Shown piece by piece: positions 29,357 through 38,496 of a DNA stretch of 64,000 nt. The notes beneath the pieces were generated by a model. The model did no database searches. It saw only the letters and a program-made list of their open reading frames with translations, and had not been told where the DNA came from. The translations under genes and the position numbers were made by a program. This DNA comes from an uncultured Clostridium sp. (GTDB taxonomy: Bacteria > Bacillota > Clostridia > Clostridiales > Clostridiaceae): the NCBI RefSeq assembly GCF_947039605.1, contig NZ_CAMQZG010000002.1:62001-126000 (forward strand), given 5' to 3'. The first letter of the stretch is position 1; each line of letters starts with the position of its first letter.

Positions 29357-29653
29357 ATGTTAATCATGAACCTTCAATTATTCGCTCACAAAAAGGGAAT
29401 GGGTAGTACAAAGAACGGTAGAGATTCTGAGTCAAAAAGACTTGGTGTTAAATGTGCAGACGGTCAATTCGTTTTAGGCGGAAACATCTTAGTAAGACAA
29501 AGAGGAACTAAAATCCACCCAGGTAATAACGTAGGTAGAGGTGGCGACGATACTTTATTCACTAAAGTAGACGGAGTTGTTAAATACGAAAGACTTGGCA
29601 GAGATAGAAAGAAAGTTTCAGTATACCCTGTAATTATAGAGATAGCTGAATAA
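29357..29653 (+). CDS. rpmA: 50S ribosomal protein L27 with Prp-cleaved N-terminal extension
   Basis: A 98-residue protein. It begins [14 protein letters not shown], the Firmicutes-type extension in which Prp cuts after Phe9 to expose the mature AHKKG end that reaches the peptidyl transferase centre. [17 protein letters not shown] and the [10 protein letters not shown] block are diagnostic of L27. GAGGAGGTG sits seven bases before the ATG, matching the strong site of rplU. A perfect terminator follows. Cleavage is established for S. aureus and inferred here. Confidence 0.98.
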   Translation: MLIMNLQLFAHKKGMGSTKNGRDSESKRLGVKCADGQFVLGGNILVRQRGTKIHPGNNVGRGGDDTLFTKVDGVVKYERLGRDRKKVSVYPVIIEIAE

Positions 29654-29667
29654 TTTTTATTCTTAAA

Positions 29668-29700
29668 ATAAAAAGCACCCTAGCACTAGGGTGCTTTTTT
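29668..29700 (+). terminator. Terminator after rpmA
   Basis: AAAGCACCCTAG pairs with CTAGGGTGCTTT around a short CA loop, ending in a T-run. Confidence 0.95.
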
Positions 29701-29844
29701 AGAATTTTATTATAGATTAAACTAGATATAGGTTTTAAATGATATATATAGGAGATAATACAAATAAAGAGAATTTTTATTCTCAAAATTTAAGTATAAG
29801 TCAATATATATCGATAAAATACAAATGGAAGAGAGGGTGAGTAA

Positions 29845-31131
29845 ATGTTTATAGATAAATCCAATATAATGGTTAGATCAGGTAATGGTGGGAATGGATC
29901 AATTTCATTCAGAAGAGAGAAGTACATACCGCTAGGAGGTCCTGATGGTGGAGATGGTGGAGCTGGTGGAGATGTTACGATCAAAGTTAATTCACAAATT
30001 ACAACACTATTAGATTTTAAATACAATAGAAGATTCATAGCAGAAGATGGAAAGAACGGTCAAGGTTCAAAATGTTATGGAAGAGATGGAAAAGATTTAG
30101 TTATTGAAGTACCTATGGGAACAATAATTAGAGAAACAGAGTCAAATAAAATCATCACAGATCTTGCACATGATGGCGATAAAATAGTTATATGTGCTGG
30201 TGGTAGAGGTGGAAGAGGGAATGTTAAGTTCTGTACTTCTACAAGACAGGCACCAGGATTCTCAGAGCCAGGTATGCCTTGTGAAGAGATGGAAATAACT
30301 CTTGAGCTTAAGCTTTTAGCTGACGTTGGACTTTTAGGATTCCCGAACGTTGGAAAATCAACATTATTAAGTGTTGTTACTAAAGCTAAACCAAAAATTG
30401 CTAACTATCACTTTACAACACTTAAACCAAATCTTGGAGTTGTTGCTACTAAAGGAATAACACCATTTGTTATGGCTGATATCCCAGGTATTATAGAGGG
30501 AGCATCAGAAGGTGTTGGACTTGGATTTGAATTCTTAAGACATATCGAAAGAACTAGACTTTTAGTTCATATAGTTGATATATCAGGAGTTGAAGGTAGA
30601 GATCCAGTTGCAGATTTCAAAAAAATCAATGAAGAACTTAGAAATTATAGTGTGAAACTTTGGGATAGACCTCAAATAGTAGTTGCTAATAAATCAGATA
30701 TGTTATTTGATGATGAAGTATACTTAAACTTTGAGAAAGAAGTTAGAGCTATGGGATTTGAAAGTGTATTCAAAATGTCAGCTGCTACTAACCAAGGTGT
30801 AGAGGAAGTTATGAAAGAGATGGCAAGAGTTCTTGCTACTATACCAGTTAAAGACCTTTACATTGAAGAAGATGAAAGATATATACCAAAACATAAGAAA
30901 TTCACATATGAAATTACTAAACTTAATGAGAATGGACAAATCGTTTATTCACTTGAGGGAAGTTTCGTAGATAGATTATTAATGTCAAGTTATATCAATG
31001 ACCCAGATTCATTAAGACATCTTCATAGAGTTCTTACTGAAAAAGGTGTATTTACTGAATTAAGAGAATTAGGAATTGAGGATGAAGATATCGTAAGACT
31101 TAAAGATTACGAATTCGAATACTTAATGTAA
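29845..31131 (+). CDS. obg: Obg/CgtA GTPase
   Basis: A 428-residue GTPase of 50S assembly and stress control. The glycine-rich Obg fold fills residues 1-158 ([28 protein letters not shown]). The G domain shows [11 protein letters not shown] (G1), [12 protein letters not shown] (G3) and NKSD (G4). The C-terminal OCT domain begins near residue 350. In Bacillus spo0B lies between rpmA and obg; here it is absent, as is usual in clostridia. GAGGGTGAG precedes the start. Confidence 0.97.
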   Translation: MFIDKSNIMVRSGNGGNGSISFRREKYIPLGGPDGGDGGAGGDVTIKVNSQITTLLDFKYNRRFIAEDGKNGQGSKCYGRDGKDLVIEVPMGTIIRETESNKIITDLAHDGDKIVICAGGRGGRGNVKFCTSTRQAPGFSEPGMPCEEMEITLELKLLADVGLLGFPNVGKSTLLSVVTKAKPKIANYHFTTLKPNLGVVATKGITPFVMADIPGIIEGASEGVGLGFEFLRHIERTRLLVHIVDISGVEGRDPVADFKKINEELRNYSVKLWDRPQIVVANKSDMLFDDEVYLNFEKEVRAMGFESVFKMSAATNQGVEEVMKEMARVLATIPVKDLYIEEDERYIPKHKKFTYEITKLNENGQIVYSLEGSFVDRLLMSSYINDPDSLRHLHRVLTEKGVFTELRELGIEDEDIVRLKDYEFEYLM

Positions 31132-31150
31132 CATAAGGAGGGAAAAGTTA

Positions 31151-31456
31151 ATGATAACAACTAAACAAAGAGCGTTCTTAAGAGGAATGGCTAATAGAAT
31201 GGACTGCATATTCCAAGTTGGAAAAAATGGAGTTGAAGAGAATTTCTTGAAGCAAGTAGAAGAAATTCTTGAAAAAAGAGAGCTAATCAAGATAAAAGTT
31301 CTTGAAAATAGTGGTTTAACAGCTAGAGAAGTTTCAGATATGATATGTGAAGCTATTGGTTGTGAAGGAATTCAAGCTATCGGAAGTAAGCTTGTAATTT
31401 ACAAAGAATCATCAAAGAATCCAGTTATTGAACTACCGGTTCAAGGTAGAAGATAA
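31151..31456 (+). CDS. yhbY: YhbY-family (CRM domain) ribosome assembly RNA-binding protein
   Basis: A 101-residue CRM-domain protein with LTTKQRAFLRGMANRM-like opening (ITTKQRAFLRGMANRM), FQVGKNGV and the loop LENSGL in place of the canonical GxxG-type RNA contact. YhbY binds pre-50S particles. It lies 19 bases after obg behind AAGGAGGG and is likely cotranscribed, in keeping with joint function in large-subunit maturation. Confidence 0.93.
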   Translation: MITTKQRAFLRGMANRMDCIFQVGKNGVEENFLKQVEEILEKRELIKIKVLENSGLTAREVSDMICEAIGCEGIQAIGSKLVIYKESSKNPVIELPVQGRR

Positions 31457-31469
31457 TAATTATAGAGAT

Positions 31470-31507
31470 AACCATACTTTAGGTAAGCTAGAGTGTGGTT
31501 TTTTTAT
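31470..31507 (+). terminator. Terminator after yhbY
   Basis: AACCATACTTTAG pairs with CTAGAGTGTGGTT (two wobble pairs), followed by TTTTTT. Confidence 0.88.
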
Positions 31508-31583
31508 TTGTTTCACATTATGTAAAGAAATTGATATAATTAATAAAGATTAAATTGTTAATTATATTTATGAGGTGAATAAT

Positions 31584-32156
31584 ATGTTAGAGGCAAATTT
31601 AAAAGTTTATTTAAAAAAAAATTTAAGTGAGAAAAGATATAGACATACTTTAGGAGTTTGTGAGACTGCTATGAGCCTTGCAAAAAAATATGGGGTAGAT
31701 GTAGAAAAAGCCAAGATTGCAGCGCTCGGACATGATTTAGCAAAAGAGTTAGTTGTAGAGAGACAGAAAGAAATTTTAAGGAAACATAATTTTGAAATTG
31801 GTGAGATAGAAGAAGCATCACCACAAATTCTTCATGGATTTGTTGGGTCAATTCTTTTAAAGAAACTTTTTAAGGTTGAGGATAAAGAAATTTTAAGTGC
31901 AATAGATTTTCATAGTACAGGTAAGAGAGAAATGTCTGTTTTAGAGAAAATTATATATATTGCAGATTATATAGAACCAAATAGAGTATATGATGGTGTA
32001 GAAGAGCTTAGAGAGATTACTTACAAGGATTTAGATAGTGGAGTTTTAAAAGGGCTTAATAATACTATAAAGATTGTTGTAGAGCGAGATAGGGTTATAC
32101 ATCCACTTACTTTTGAGGCAAGAAATTATTTAGTCATGGAAATGATGAAAAAGTAG
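31584..32156 (+). CDS. yqeK: YqeK-type HD-domain hydrolase (symmetrical Ap4A hydrolase)
   Basis: A 190-residue HD-domain phosphohydrolase. RYRHTLGVCETA supplies the first metal histidine, ALGHDLAKEL the HD pair, QILHGFVGS and AIDFHSTG the later histidines, and YIADYIEPNR the closing Asp. YqeK cleaves diadenosine tetraphosphate to two ADP, lowering this stress nucleotide. A GTG at 31575 overlaps the GAGGTG binding site, so ATG 31584 is the better start. It follows obg and yhbY as in many Firmicutes and precedes a pseudouridine synthase by 11 bases. Confidence 0.92.
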   Translation: MLEANLKVYLKKNLSEKRYRHTLGVCETAMSLAKKYGVDVEKAKIAALGHDLAKELVVERQKEILRKHNFEIGEIEEASPQILHGFVGSILLKKLFKVEDKEILSAIDFHSTGKREMSVLEKIIYIADYIEPNRVYDGVEELREITYKDLDSGVLKGLNNTIKIVVERDRVIHPLTFEARNYLVMEMMKK

Positions 32157-32167
32157 GAGAGTTTTTT

Positions 32168-33073
32168 ATGAGTATGTTAACTAAAATTGTTGAGAATGAG
32201 CATGATAAAGCTAAAATAAAAGTATACCTAAAAGATGTTATGGATTTATCAAGTAGATTTATAAAAAAAGCAGGAAAAGAACATAGAGTAAAAGTTAATG
32301 GTAAAGTTGTTTTTATGAATTTTATTCTTACTGATGGTGATAAAATAGAAGTGAATTTAGAAAGAGAAGAATCACAAGATATAGATGCAGAGGATATTCC
32401 GGTAGAAGTAGTTTATGAGGATGCTGATATTTTAGTTTTAAATAAAAAGCCATTTATGGTGGTTCATCCAACAAAGAATTGTAATACAGGGACACTTGCT
32501 AATGGTATTATGAATTATTTTAAAAATACTAACCAAAAATGTATAGTAAGACTTGTTAGTAGACTTGATATGAATACTTCAGGCCTTATAATTATAGGGA
32601 AAAATCAGTTTGCGCATATGAGATTATCAGATGAAATGAAAACTGAGAGATTTGAAAAAAGATACCTTGCACTTGTTCATGGAAATTTAGAGCAAAAAGA
32701 AGGTACTATAAATAAGCCTATATATAGAGTTGGTGGAGATGTAATAGCGAGAGTTATTGATGAGAGAGGTAAGGATAGTGTTACTCATTATAAGGTTGTA
32801 GAAAGTTTTGATGGGGCAGACCTTGTTGAATGTCTTTTAGAAACTGGTAGAACACATCAAATTAGAGTACACCTTCAAAGTCTTGGACACCCTATATATG
32901 GTGATGAATTATATGGAAGTGAGTTCTATGAAGATGATAAAGAATTTATCAACAGACAGGCACTTCATGCTTATGGACTAGATTTCTATAGTCCTAGAAG
33001 TGAGGAAAAACTATTACTTAGAGCAGATTTACCTTATGATTTTAATGAAGCAATTGAAAAATTAAAGAAGTAG
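32168..33073 (+). CDS. RluA/RluD-family pseudouridine synthase
   Basis: A 301-residue enzyme. The first 65 residues form an S4-like RNA-binding domain (VKVNGKVVFMNFILTDGD). The catalytic domain carries RLDMNTSGLIIIGKN, whose Asp is the nucleophile, and ETGRTHQIRVHLQSLGHPI, the family's other hallmark. Members modify rRNA (RluD-type positions) or tRNA; the exact target cannot be told from sequence. It probably shares a transcript with yqeK and ends at a terminator. Confidence 0.92.
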   Translation: MSMLTKIVENEHDKAKIKVYLKDVMDLSSRFIKKAGKEHRVKVNGKVVFMNFILTDGDKIEVNLEREESQDIDAEDIPVEVVYEDADILVLNKKPFMVVHPTKNCNTGTLANGIMNYFKNTNQKCIVRLVSRLDMNTSGLIIIGKNQFAHMRLSDEMKTERFEKRYLALVHGNLEQKEGTINKPIYRVGGDVIARVIDERGKDSVTHYKVVESFDGADLVECLLETGRTHQIRVHLQSLGHPIYGDELYGSEFYEDDKEFINRQALHAYGLDFYSPRSEEKLLLRADLPYDFNEAIEKLKK

Positions 33074-33079
33074 ATTATA

Positions 33080-33112
33080 AAATACGTAGAGTTATTCTGC
33101 GTATTTTTTTAT
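33080..33112 (+). terminator. Terminator after the pseudouridine synthase gene
   Basis: AAATACGTAGA pairs with TCTGCGTATTT, followed by TTTT. Confidence 0.88.
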
Positions 33113-33189
33113 TATTAAGAAAAAGTATATATGGTGTTTAATAATTAAAGATATTATTTTATTAGATATAAATTTTAGGGGGATGACTA

Positions 33190-35115
33190 ATGAAAAATAA
33201 AAAGATATTAGCTTTAATTATACCAGCAATGATGATGGCAGGGGGAGTGATTGGCTGTGGTTCTGAAGCAAAAGAGAGTGGGAAAGAACAGTCGGTTAGT
33301 AATATAGTATATTTAGAAGATCAAATAAAGAATAGTGAAAATATAAGTTTAATAGCTTTAAAAGATGGAGAGCAGTTAGAACTTGGAGAGTATACAAAAG
33401 GTTATAGATATTATAATAGTGAGAAAGATGAACATATAGTACTTCAGGAGTCAGAAAATGGGGAGCATAATGTTATAAGTATAAATAATAAGGGTGAGAG
33501 AACAAGTATTACAAGTGTAACAATGGCAGGGGGATTGATGCAGTATTCACAAAATGGGTTCTTGTATTATGTAGATTCACAAGAACATTTAATACAGCTT
33601 AATTTAGAGAGTAAAGAAAAGGTCAGTTTAGGAAAGCAATTTGAAGGAACAGCTGGGGCTGGAATATATGGTGAGTATTATATTTATATTGAAAATAATA
33701 CTAAGTTAGTGGCTTTAAAAGAAAAGACAAATGAAAAAATAGAAATTAGTAGTACTAATGGAGTAATACAGATTTCTAATGATATTGTAGGAACTACAAG
33801 TCTAGATAAAGAAATAATTTATTTTAATACTAAAACTGGGGAAATTAAAAAAGATAAAATAGATACAGAAAAAGAGATTAACTTAATAGATATAAATGAT
33901 GATACGGCTGTTTATTATGAGGCTAAAGGAGATGTAGCTCAAGTGCGGTTAGAAGTGAAGAAAAAGAAAATAGGAAAAGATGCTCAGACTACAAAAAGTT
34001 TAACAGGAAAGCTTAGTAGGGATAATGGTGTAATTACTTTTGACGTTGTAGAAGGCGAGAAAGAAATTACAAAAGCATTTAAAACAAAAGGGGATAAGTT
34101 AGAGATTTTAACGCTTGGAGAGAATGTCAAGGGTAAGGCTAGTACTGCTTATGAGGATATATATTATGGGAATGATAGAGGAGTATACAAGGCAGGAAGT
34201 AATGGAGGAGAGCTTATATTTGAAAGTTTAGGTGGAGAATTTGATATTTTTGAGCAAGGTGGAAAAATTGTATATATTGAAACTTTAAATAGAGTTCAAA
34301 ATCCATTACAGAGCAGAGAAACTACTTATAGAGTATATATTGATGGAAAAGTTATTGAAGAGGATGTAGAGTGGATTTCAGAGTCTGGTGATGAATTTAT
34401 ATTTAGAGATAAAGATGGAGTATTCAAAACTTTAATTGATGGGGAAGTTAAGGTTATTAGTATTGATTCTAAATATGAAGGTGTGTCTAATAAGGATGAT
34501 TTTAGTCCAAGCTTTGGTGAGAAAGATTTAGGATTTGATTATTATAATGGTTTTAATATAAATTCTATTGATGGTTTTTGGAAGTCTGAAAATGAAGGTA
34601 TAACTAGCTATTATTTAATTCAAGAGGAAGTAATAAGAGAAATAAAAGTTACTGGTAATAAATATGAGTTAGATAATTTCGTTTTATATGATAATGAATT
34701 AGAAAATACAGACGAGAATAAATTTAAGGCAGTTATGACTAATATAATATCTGAGGAAGGTAAAGAAGTTATCATAGAAAGACTTAGTGCATCAGAGATT
34801 AAAATTGGTGAGAAAGTACTTAAAAGAAGTTCGAAAACAGAATCTGATGAAGTTATAAAAAGTTATATGGACAAAGGACTTAAAGAAGATTTTGCTAATA
34901 GATTATTTAGCGAAGGAGAAGCAGTAGTAAGTGATGCTATAGATTTAAATGGAAAAACTTATTATATGATAACTTCTTTAGGAGAAGATGATCATGGTTC
35001 AAATACATATTATCTTCGAGAAGATGGTGAAGTGTTTAAAGATTTTGAGTTTGCAGTAGATAAAAAAGTTATAAATGATAGAGAGGGAAGTTTATTTAAC
35101 TTTGTAATTAACTAA
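33190..35115 (+). CDS. Large lipoprotein of unknown function, repeat-rich beta structure
   Basis: A 641-residue protein with a lipoprotein signal ending in GGVIGC, the Cys being residue 23, so it should be anchored outside the membrane. The body is built of short alternating strands with repeated Tyr/Gly/Asp turns (for example GLMQYSQNGFLYYVDSQ, DIYYGNDRGVYKAGS), which suggests a beta-propeller-like fold of the kind seen in DUF5050-type clostridial proteins. I do not recognise a family or catalytic motif. GGGGG precedes the ATG. It stands alone and ends at a terminator shared with the converging carboxypeptidase gene. A sensor or wall-associated role is possible but not supported by anything specific. 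Confidence 0.75.
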   Translation: MKNKKILALIIPAMMMAGGVIGCGSEAKESGKEQSVSNIVYLEDQIKNSENISLIALKDGEQLELGEYTKGYRYYNSEKDEHIVLQESENGEHNVISINNKGERTSITSVTMAGGLMQYSQNGFLYYVDSQEHLIQLNLESKEKVSLGKQFEGTAGAGIYGEYYIYIENNTKLVALKEKTNEKIEISSTNGVIQISNDIVGTTSLDKEIIYFNTKTGEIKKDKIDTEKEINLIDINDDTAVYYEAKGDVAQVRLEVKKKKIGKDAQTTKSLTGKLSRDNGVITFDVVEGEKEITKAFKTKGDKLEILTLGENVKGKASTAYEDIYYGNDRGVYKAGSNGGELIFESLGGEFDIFEQGGKIVYIETLNRVQNPLQSRETTYRVYIDGKVIEEDVEWISESGDEFIFRDKDGVFKTLIDGEVKVISIDSKYEGVSNKDDFSPSFGEKDLGFDYYNGFNINSIDGFWKSENEGITSYYLIQEEVIREIKVTGNKYELDNFVLYDNELENTDENKFKAVMTNIISEEGKEVIIERLSASEIKIGEKVLKRSSKTESDEVIKSYMDKGLKEDFANRLFSEGEAVVSDAIDLNGKTYYMITSLGEDDHGSNTYYLREDGEVFKDFEFAVDKKVINDREGSLFNFVIN

Positions 35116-35119
35116 ACAA

Positions 35120-35158
35120 AAAAACAGGGTAAGCTTTAACTAGCCTACCCTGTTTTTT
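35120..35158. terminator. Bidirectional terminator between the lipoprotein and the dac gene
   Basis: AAAAACAGGGTA and TACCCTGTTTTT form a stem with A-run and T-run on opposite sides, so it can serve the converging genes on both strands. Confidence 0.9.
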
Positions 35159-36470
35159 ACCAATGTAGTTTATTTTTATTTTTACTTCTAAAAATTATTT
35201 TCTTAGCTCTTTTTCTGTATCTACGATGTGTGATTTTATCTTTTATGATAAACATTGCAATTAATGTAGCAAAAATTCCAAGTCCTATAAACATTATATT
35301 AGATTTAAAGAAATCAAAAGCTCCTTTTGTAGGAGTATATTCCATTGATACACCACTAAGCAGTGGGATATTAGCTACAATTTGATTATCAACTAAAATA
35401 TCAGTTGAAAGTATTTTGTCGCCTTCTTTAAAAGTGGTTTTAGTTAAATCTTTTTGTTCAAGTTTTAAATTAGGTTTTACTCCAGTTTCTAAAAGTGTTT
35501 TTGTACCTCTAGTAAGTGTATCCTCATTCTTTTTTAATAGGAAGAAGACATCATCACTTGTATATAAAGGTACTTTAGTTTTATTTACAGTTATATCAGT
35601 AACAAGGTCACCTTTGCTATAAAGTTTTACTAAATCAGAACTTTCAAATCCATAGTCAAATAAAGCTCTTGTATCCTCAAAGTTATGGAATTTATTTTCT
35701 GATTTTAATAATACAGTGATAAGCATTTGACCATCTCTCTTAGCAGCAGCTACATAGCAGCTTCTAGCAAGGTCTGTATAACCAGTTTTTGCAGCAACTA
35801 AATCTGCATAATAGTTTGAGTTATTAGGATTATACATTGTAGTTGAGTTATTAACCCACTTAGTTTCTCCATCAACTCTGCTTTTTGGCATTTCATAACT
35901 TAAAACCTGACTAATTCTTATAAAGTCTTCATGTTTTAGAGCTTCTCTCAAAACTAAAGATAGATCATATGCTGTTGTATAGTGGTCATCATCAGGAAGT
36001 CCACTAGCATTCATAAAATTAGTATCTTTAGCACCAAGTTCTTTAGCTCTCTTTGTCATAAGTTTTCCAAATTCTTCTTCTGTTCCAGAAATATGCTCAG
36101 CAAAAGCCATAGCAGTATCATTTGAAGATTGTAAAAGCAATGCATGTAGTAAACTTTCTACTGAGTACATATCGCCTTCTTTTAAAGCTACTGAGCTTCC
36201 TTCTGCGAAAGGTGGATTTTCTCCTACTGTGACAATATCAGTAAGTTCTAAATTTTCAAGAACTAATAATGCTGTCATGACCTTAGTTGTTGATGCTGGT
36301 GGAAATCTTTTATCAGAATTTTTATCAGATAAAATTTGACCAGTTTGTGCATCAATAAGAACCATACCTTCTGATCTTACTGTAGATGATATATCTGTTG
36401 CAAATGCATTTACGCTTGTAAAGCTAAAAAGCATTATAGAAGATAGTAACACCTTAAAAAAGTTTTTCAT
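35157..36470 (-). CDS. dacF: D-alanyl-D-alanine carboxypeptidase (low-molecular-weight PBP, S11)
   Basis: A 437-residue protein with a signal peptide (about 1-25) and the S11 active-site motifs: PPASTTKVMTALL (SxxK), LLQSSNDTAMA (SxN) and AAKTGYTD (KTG). A beta-rich C-terminal domain follows, then a membrane helix at about 390-410 and a very basic tail (HRRYRKRAKK). The enzyme trims the terminal D-Ala of pentapeptides and limits crosslinking. A C-terminal transmembrane helix instead of the usual amphipathic helix is a small difference. Reading on the minus strand, AGGGGG stands just before the ATG. The DacF/DacA subtype is not certain. Confidence 0.93.
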   Translation of the reverse strand: MKNFFKVLLSSIMLFSFTSVNAFATDISSTVRSEGMVLIDAQTGQILSDKNSDKRFPPASTTKVMTALLVLENLELTDIVTVGENPPFAEGSSVALKEGDMYSVESLLHALLLQSSNDTAMAFAEHISGTEEEFGKLMTKRAKELGAKDTNFMNASGLPDDDHYTTAYDLSLVLREALKHEDFIRISQVLSYEMPKSRVDGETKWVNNSTTMYNPNNSNYYADLVAAKTGYTDLARSCYVAAAKRDGQMLITVLLKSENKFHNFEDTRALFDYGFESSDLVKLYSKGDLVTDITVNKTKVPLYTSDDVFFLLKKNEDTLTRGTKTLLETGVKPNLKLEQKDLTKTTFKEGDKILSTDILVDNQIVANIPLLSGVSMEYTPTKGAFDFFKSNIMFIGLGIFATLIAMFIIKDKITHRRYRKRAKKIIFRSKNKNKLHW

Positions 36471-36700
36471 AAAATGTTCCCCCTAAAAATAGAATCTTTT
36501 CACCTAAAAATTAAAATATTTTAGATAATAATTTTTATGATTGCGATTTAATATATATTAAAACAATTTAATTATCAAATTATGTAAATAATTAAAAATT
36601 ATACACAAAAATGATAAAAATATCTATAAAATACTGAAAACTTGTCAATAATTTAAATGAATATTAATAGATTTTCAAATGAGGGGTGGAAAAAGTTATT

Positions 36701-37384
36701 ATGACTAAAAAAGAGAGAATAATTGGTTGTGTTGTTGGCTTAGTTTTGTTGGTTTCTGTAGGGGTTTTTATAAATTCATTTAAAGAAGCAGAAGTTATTT
36801 CCGAAAAAGAAGTATTATCAATGTTTAAGGAAGAAGAATTAAATGGAGAAGAAAAAAGTAAAACATCAACTGATATTATGGACAATAAAAATGATAATAA
36901 TACAAAACAACTGGAAGAGAAAAAAAATATAGTTGTAGAGGTTAAAGGAGAGGTGAAAAATCCTAATGTATACTCTTTAAAAGAAGGTAGTAGAGTAAAT
37001 GAACTTATAGAAAAAGCAGGTGGATTAACAGGGGAAGCTAATACAGATAATTTAAATAGGGCTAGTCTTGTTAGTGATGGACAATGTATTATTGTTGGAA
37101 ATAGAAATAGTATAGAAGAAGAAAAAATAGAAATAGTAGGTATGCAAGGAAGTAGTGAAGCTCAAAATAATGAAGGTATTATAAGTGAGGGGGGCATTGT
37201 AAACATAAATAGTGGAACTTTAGAACAACTTCAAACTTTAACTGGAATTGGTGAGGCAAAAGCTAGTGCGATAATAGATTATAGGGAAAGTTCTGGAGGT
37301 TTTAAAACTATTGAAGATATAACTAAAGTATCTGGGATTGGAGATAAGACTTTTGAGAAAATAAGAGATAGACTTGCAGTTTAG
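36701..37384 (+). CDS. comEA: ComEA-like DNA-binding protein (SLBB + helix-hairpin-helix)
   Basis: A 227-residue protein with an N-terminal membrane helix (about 8-25) and an acidic linker. An SLBB domain follows (about 80-140: VEVKGEVKNPNVYSLKEGS, GLTGEANTDNLN), then a tandem helix-hairpin-helix unit (NINSGTLEQLQTLTGIGEAKA, KVSGIGDKTFEKI). ComEA binds incoming DNA at the cell surface during natural transformation. A GTG at 36686 overlaps the GAGGGGTGG binding site, so ATG 36701 is preferred. No other competence gene is nearby, so transformation itself is not shown. Confidence 0.92.
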   Translation: MTKKERIIGCVVGLVLLVSVGVFINSFKEAEVISEKEVLSMFKEEELNGEEKSKTSTDIMDNKNDNNTKQLEEKKNIVVEVKGEVKNPNVYSLKEGSRVNELIEKAGGLTGEANTDNLNRASLVSDGQCIIVGNRNSIEEEKIEIVGMQGSSEAQNNEGIISEGGIVNINSGTLEQLQTLTGIGEAKASAIIDYRESSGGFKTIEDITKVSGIGDKTFEKIRDRLAV

Positions 37385-37409
37385 TTTAATAATGATTATG
37401 TGATATAAT
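37381..37409 (+). promoter_or_regulatory. Candidate promoter for selD-selA-selB
   Basis: An extended -10 (TGATATAAT, 37401-37409) lies 17 bases after a weak TTAGTT -35, about 35 bases before the selD start. A second TATAAT is at 37415-37420. Confidence 0.45.
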
Positions 37410-37444
37410 CTTAATATAATACGAAAGAAAAGTAGGTGAGAGTA

Positions 37445-38482
37445 ATGGTAGAAGAAAAAATAAAATTAACTTCATTAGCAAGAACAGGTGGTTGAGCAGC
37501 TAAAATAGGGCCGGAGGCTCTTTCAGGTATTTTAGCACAACTTCCAAAGATGCATGATGAAAATTTAATAGTTGGAATAGACACATCTGATGATGCAGCG
37601 GTTTATAGATTAACTGACGACCTTGCTACAATTCAGACATTAGATTTCTTTACTCCTATGGTAGATGACCCTTATACATTTGGGCAGATTGCTGCTGCAA
37701 ATGCTTTAAGTGATGTTTATGCTATGGGTGGAAAGGCAATAGTTGCACTTAATATAGTTGGTTTTCCAAGTTCTCTTGATATGAATATACTTGGTGAAAT
37801 TTTAAAAGGTGGAGCTAATAAGGTTATTGAAGCTGGAGCTGTTATTGTTGGTGGACATACAGTAGATGATAAAGAGCCAAAGTATGGTTTATCAGTTACT
37901 GGGACAGTGCACCCTGATAAAGTTCTTAAAAATTATGGTGGAAAAACAGGTGAGATAATAATCTTAACTAAGCCAGTTGGTACTGGGATAATAAGTACAG
38001 CATTAAAAGGTGGCGCAGCTAGTGATAGTGCTTATAAAAAGGCAGTTGATATTATGACTTATCTTAATAAATATGCAGCTGATATTATTACAAAGTATGA
38101 GATATCATCATGTACTGATATTACTGGCTTTGGATTAATAGGTCATATATATGAAATGGCGAAGCCTTCAAATAAGACTTTTAGATTATTTAAGGAGAGT
38201 ATTCCATATATAGAAGAGGCTAAAGAACTTGCAAAGCAAGGGTTTGTGCCAGGTGGTTCTTATAGAAATAGAGAATATGTTAAGGATGAATATGAACTTA
38301 TTGATGTAGAGCCTTGGCTAAGAGATATTTTATTTGATCCGCAAACTTCTGGAGGACTTGCATTTACATGCAGGGCTGAGGATTATATGGATATTATGGC
38401 AGAACTTGAAAAGTTACCTATGAAAAGTGCTGTTATAGGAACTGTTGAGGACTTTAAAGGAACTTCTATTATTGTTGAATAA
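37445..38482 (+). CDS. selD: Selenide, water dikinase SelD, itself a selenoprotein (Sec at codon 17)
   Basis: A 345-residue enzyme that makes selenophosphate from selenide and ATP. ATG at 37445 follows AGGTGAG. Codon 17 is an in-frame TGA (37493-37495) in the context ARTGG-Sec-AAKIGPEAL, exactly where SelD enzymes have Cys or Sec next to the essential Lys. Reading TGA as a stop leaves only the fragment from 37550, which lacks the active site. The rest is typical: VGIDTSDDAAVYRL, GGKAIVALNIVGFP, VIVGGHTV, DITGFGLIGH and FDPQTSGGL. A SECIS-like hairpin follows the TGA. selA and selB come directly after, forming one operon for selenocysteine synthesis and insertion. Confidence 0.96.
37493..37525 (+). 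promoter_or_regulatory. UGA(Sec) codon and bacterial SECIS hairpin of selD
   Basis: Twelve bases after the TGA, AGGGCC (37507-37512) pairs with GGCTCT (37516-37521, one G-T pair) around a GGA loop, placing a G-containing apical loop about 18 bases from the UGA. Distance and loop agree with bacterial SECIS elements bound by SelB. Confidence 0.8.
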
Positions 38483-38496
38483 TAGGAGGAATTATA

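Noticed and set aside
29790..30038. Minus-strand ORF of 82 codons over the obg start
   Set aside because: Its Pro/Ser-rich product is the reverse of the glycine-rich Obg fold; no binding site of its own.
37550..38482. selD read as a short gene starting at ATG 37550
   Set aside because: It would lack the active-site loop and glycine-rich N-terminus; the upstream frame with Sec at TGA 37493 is intact and has a SECIS-like hairpin.
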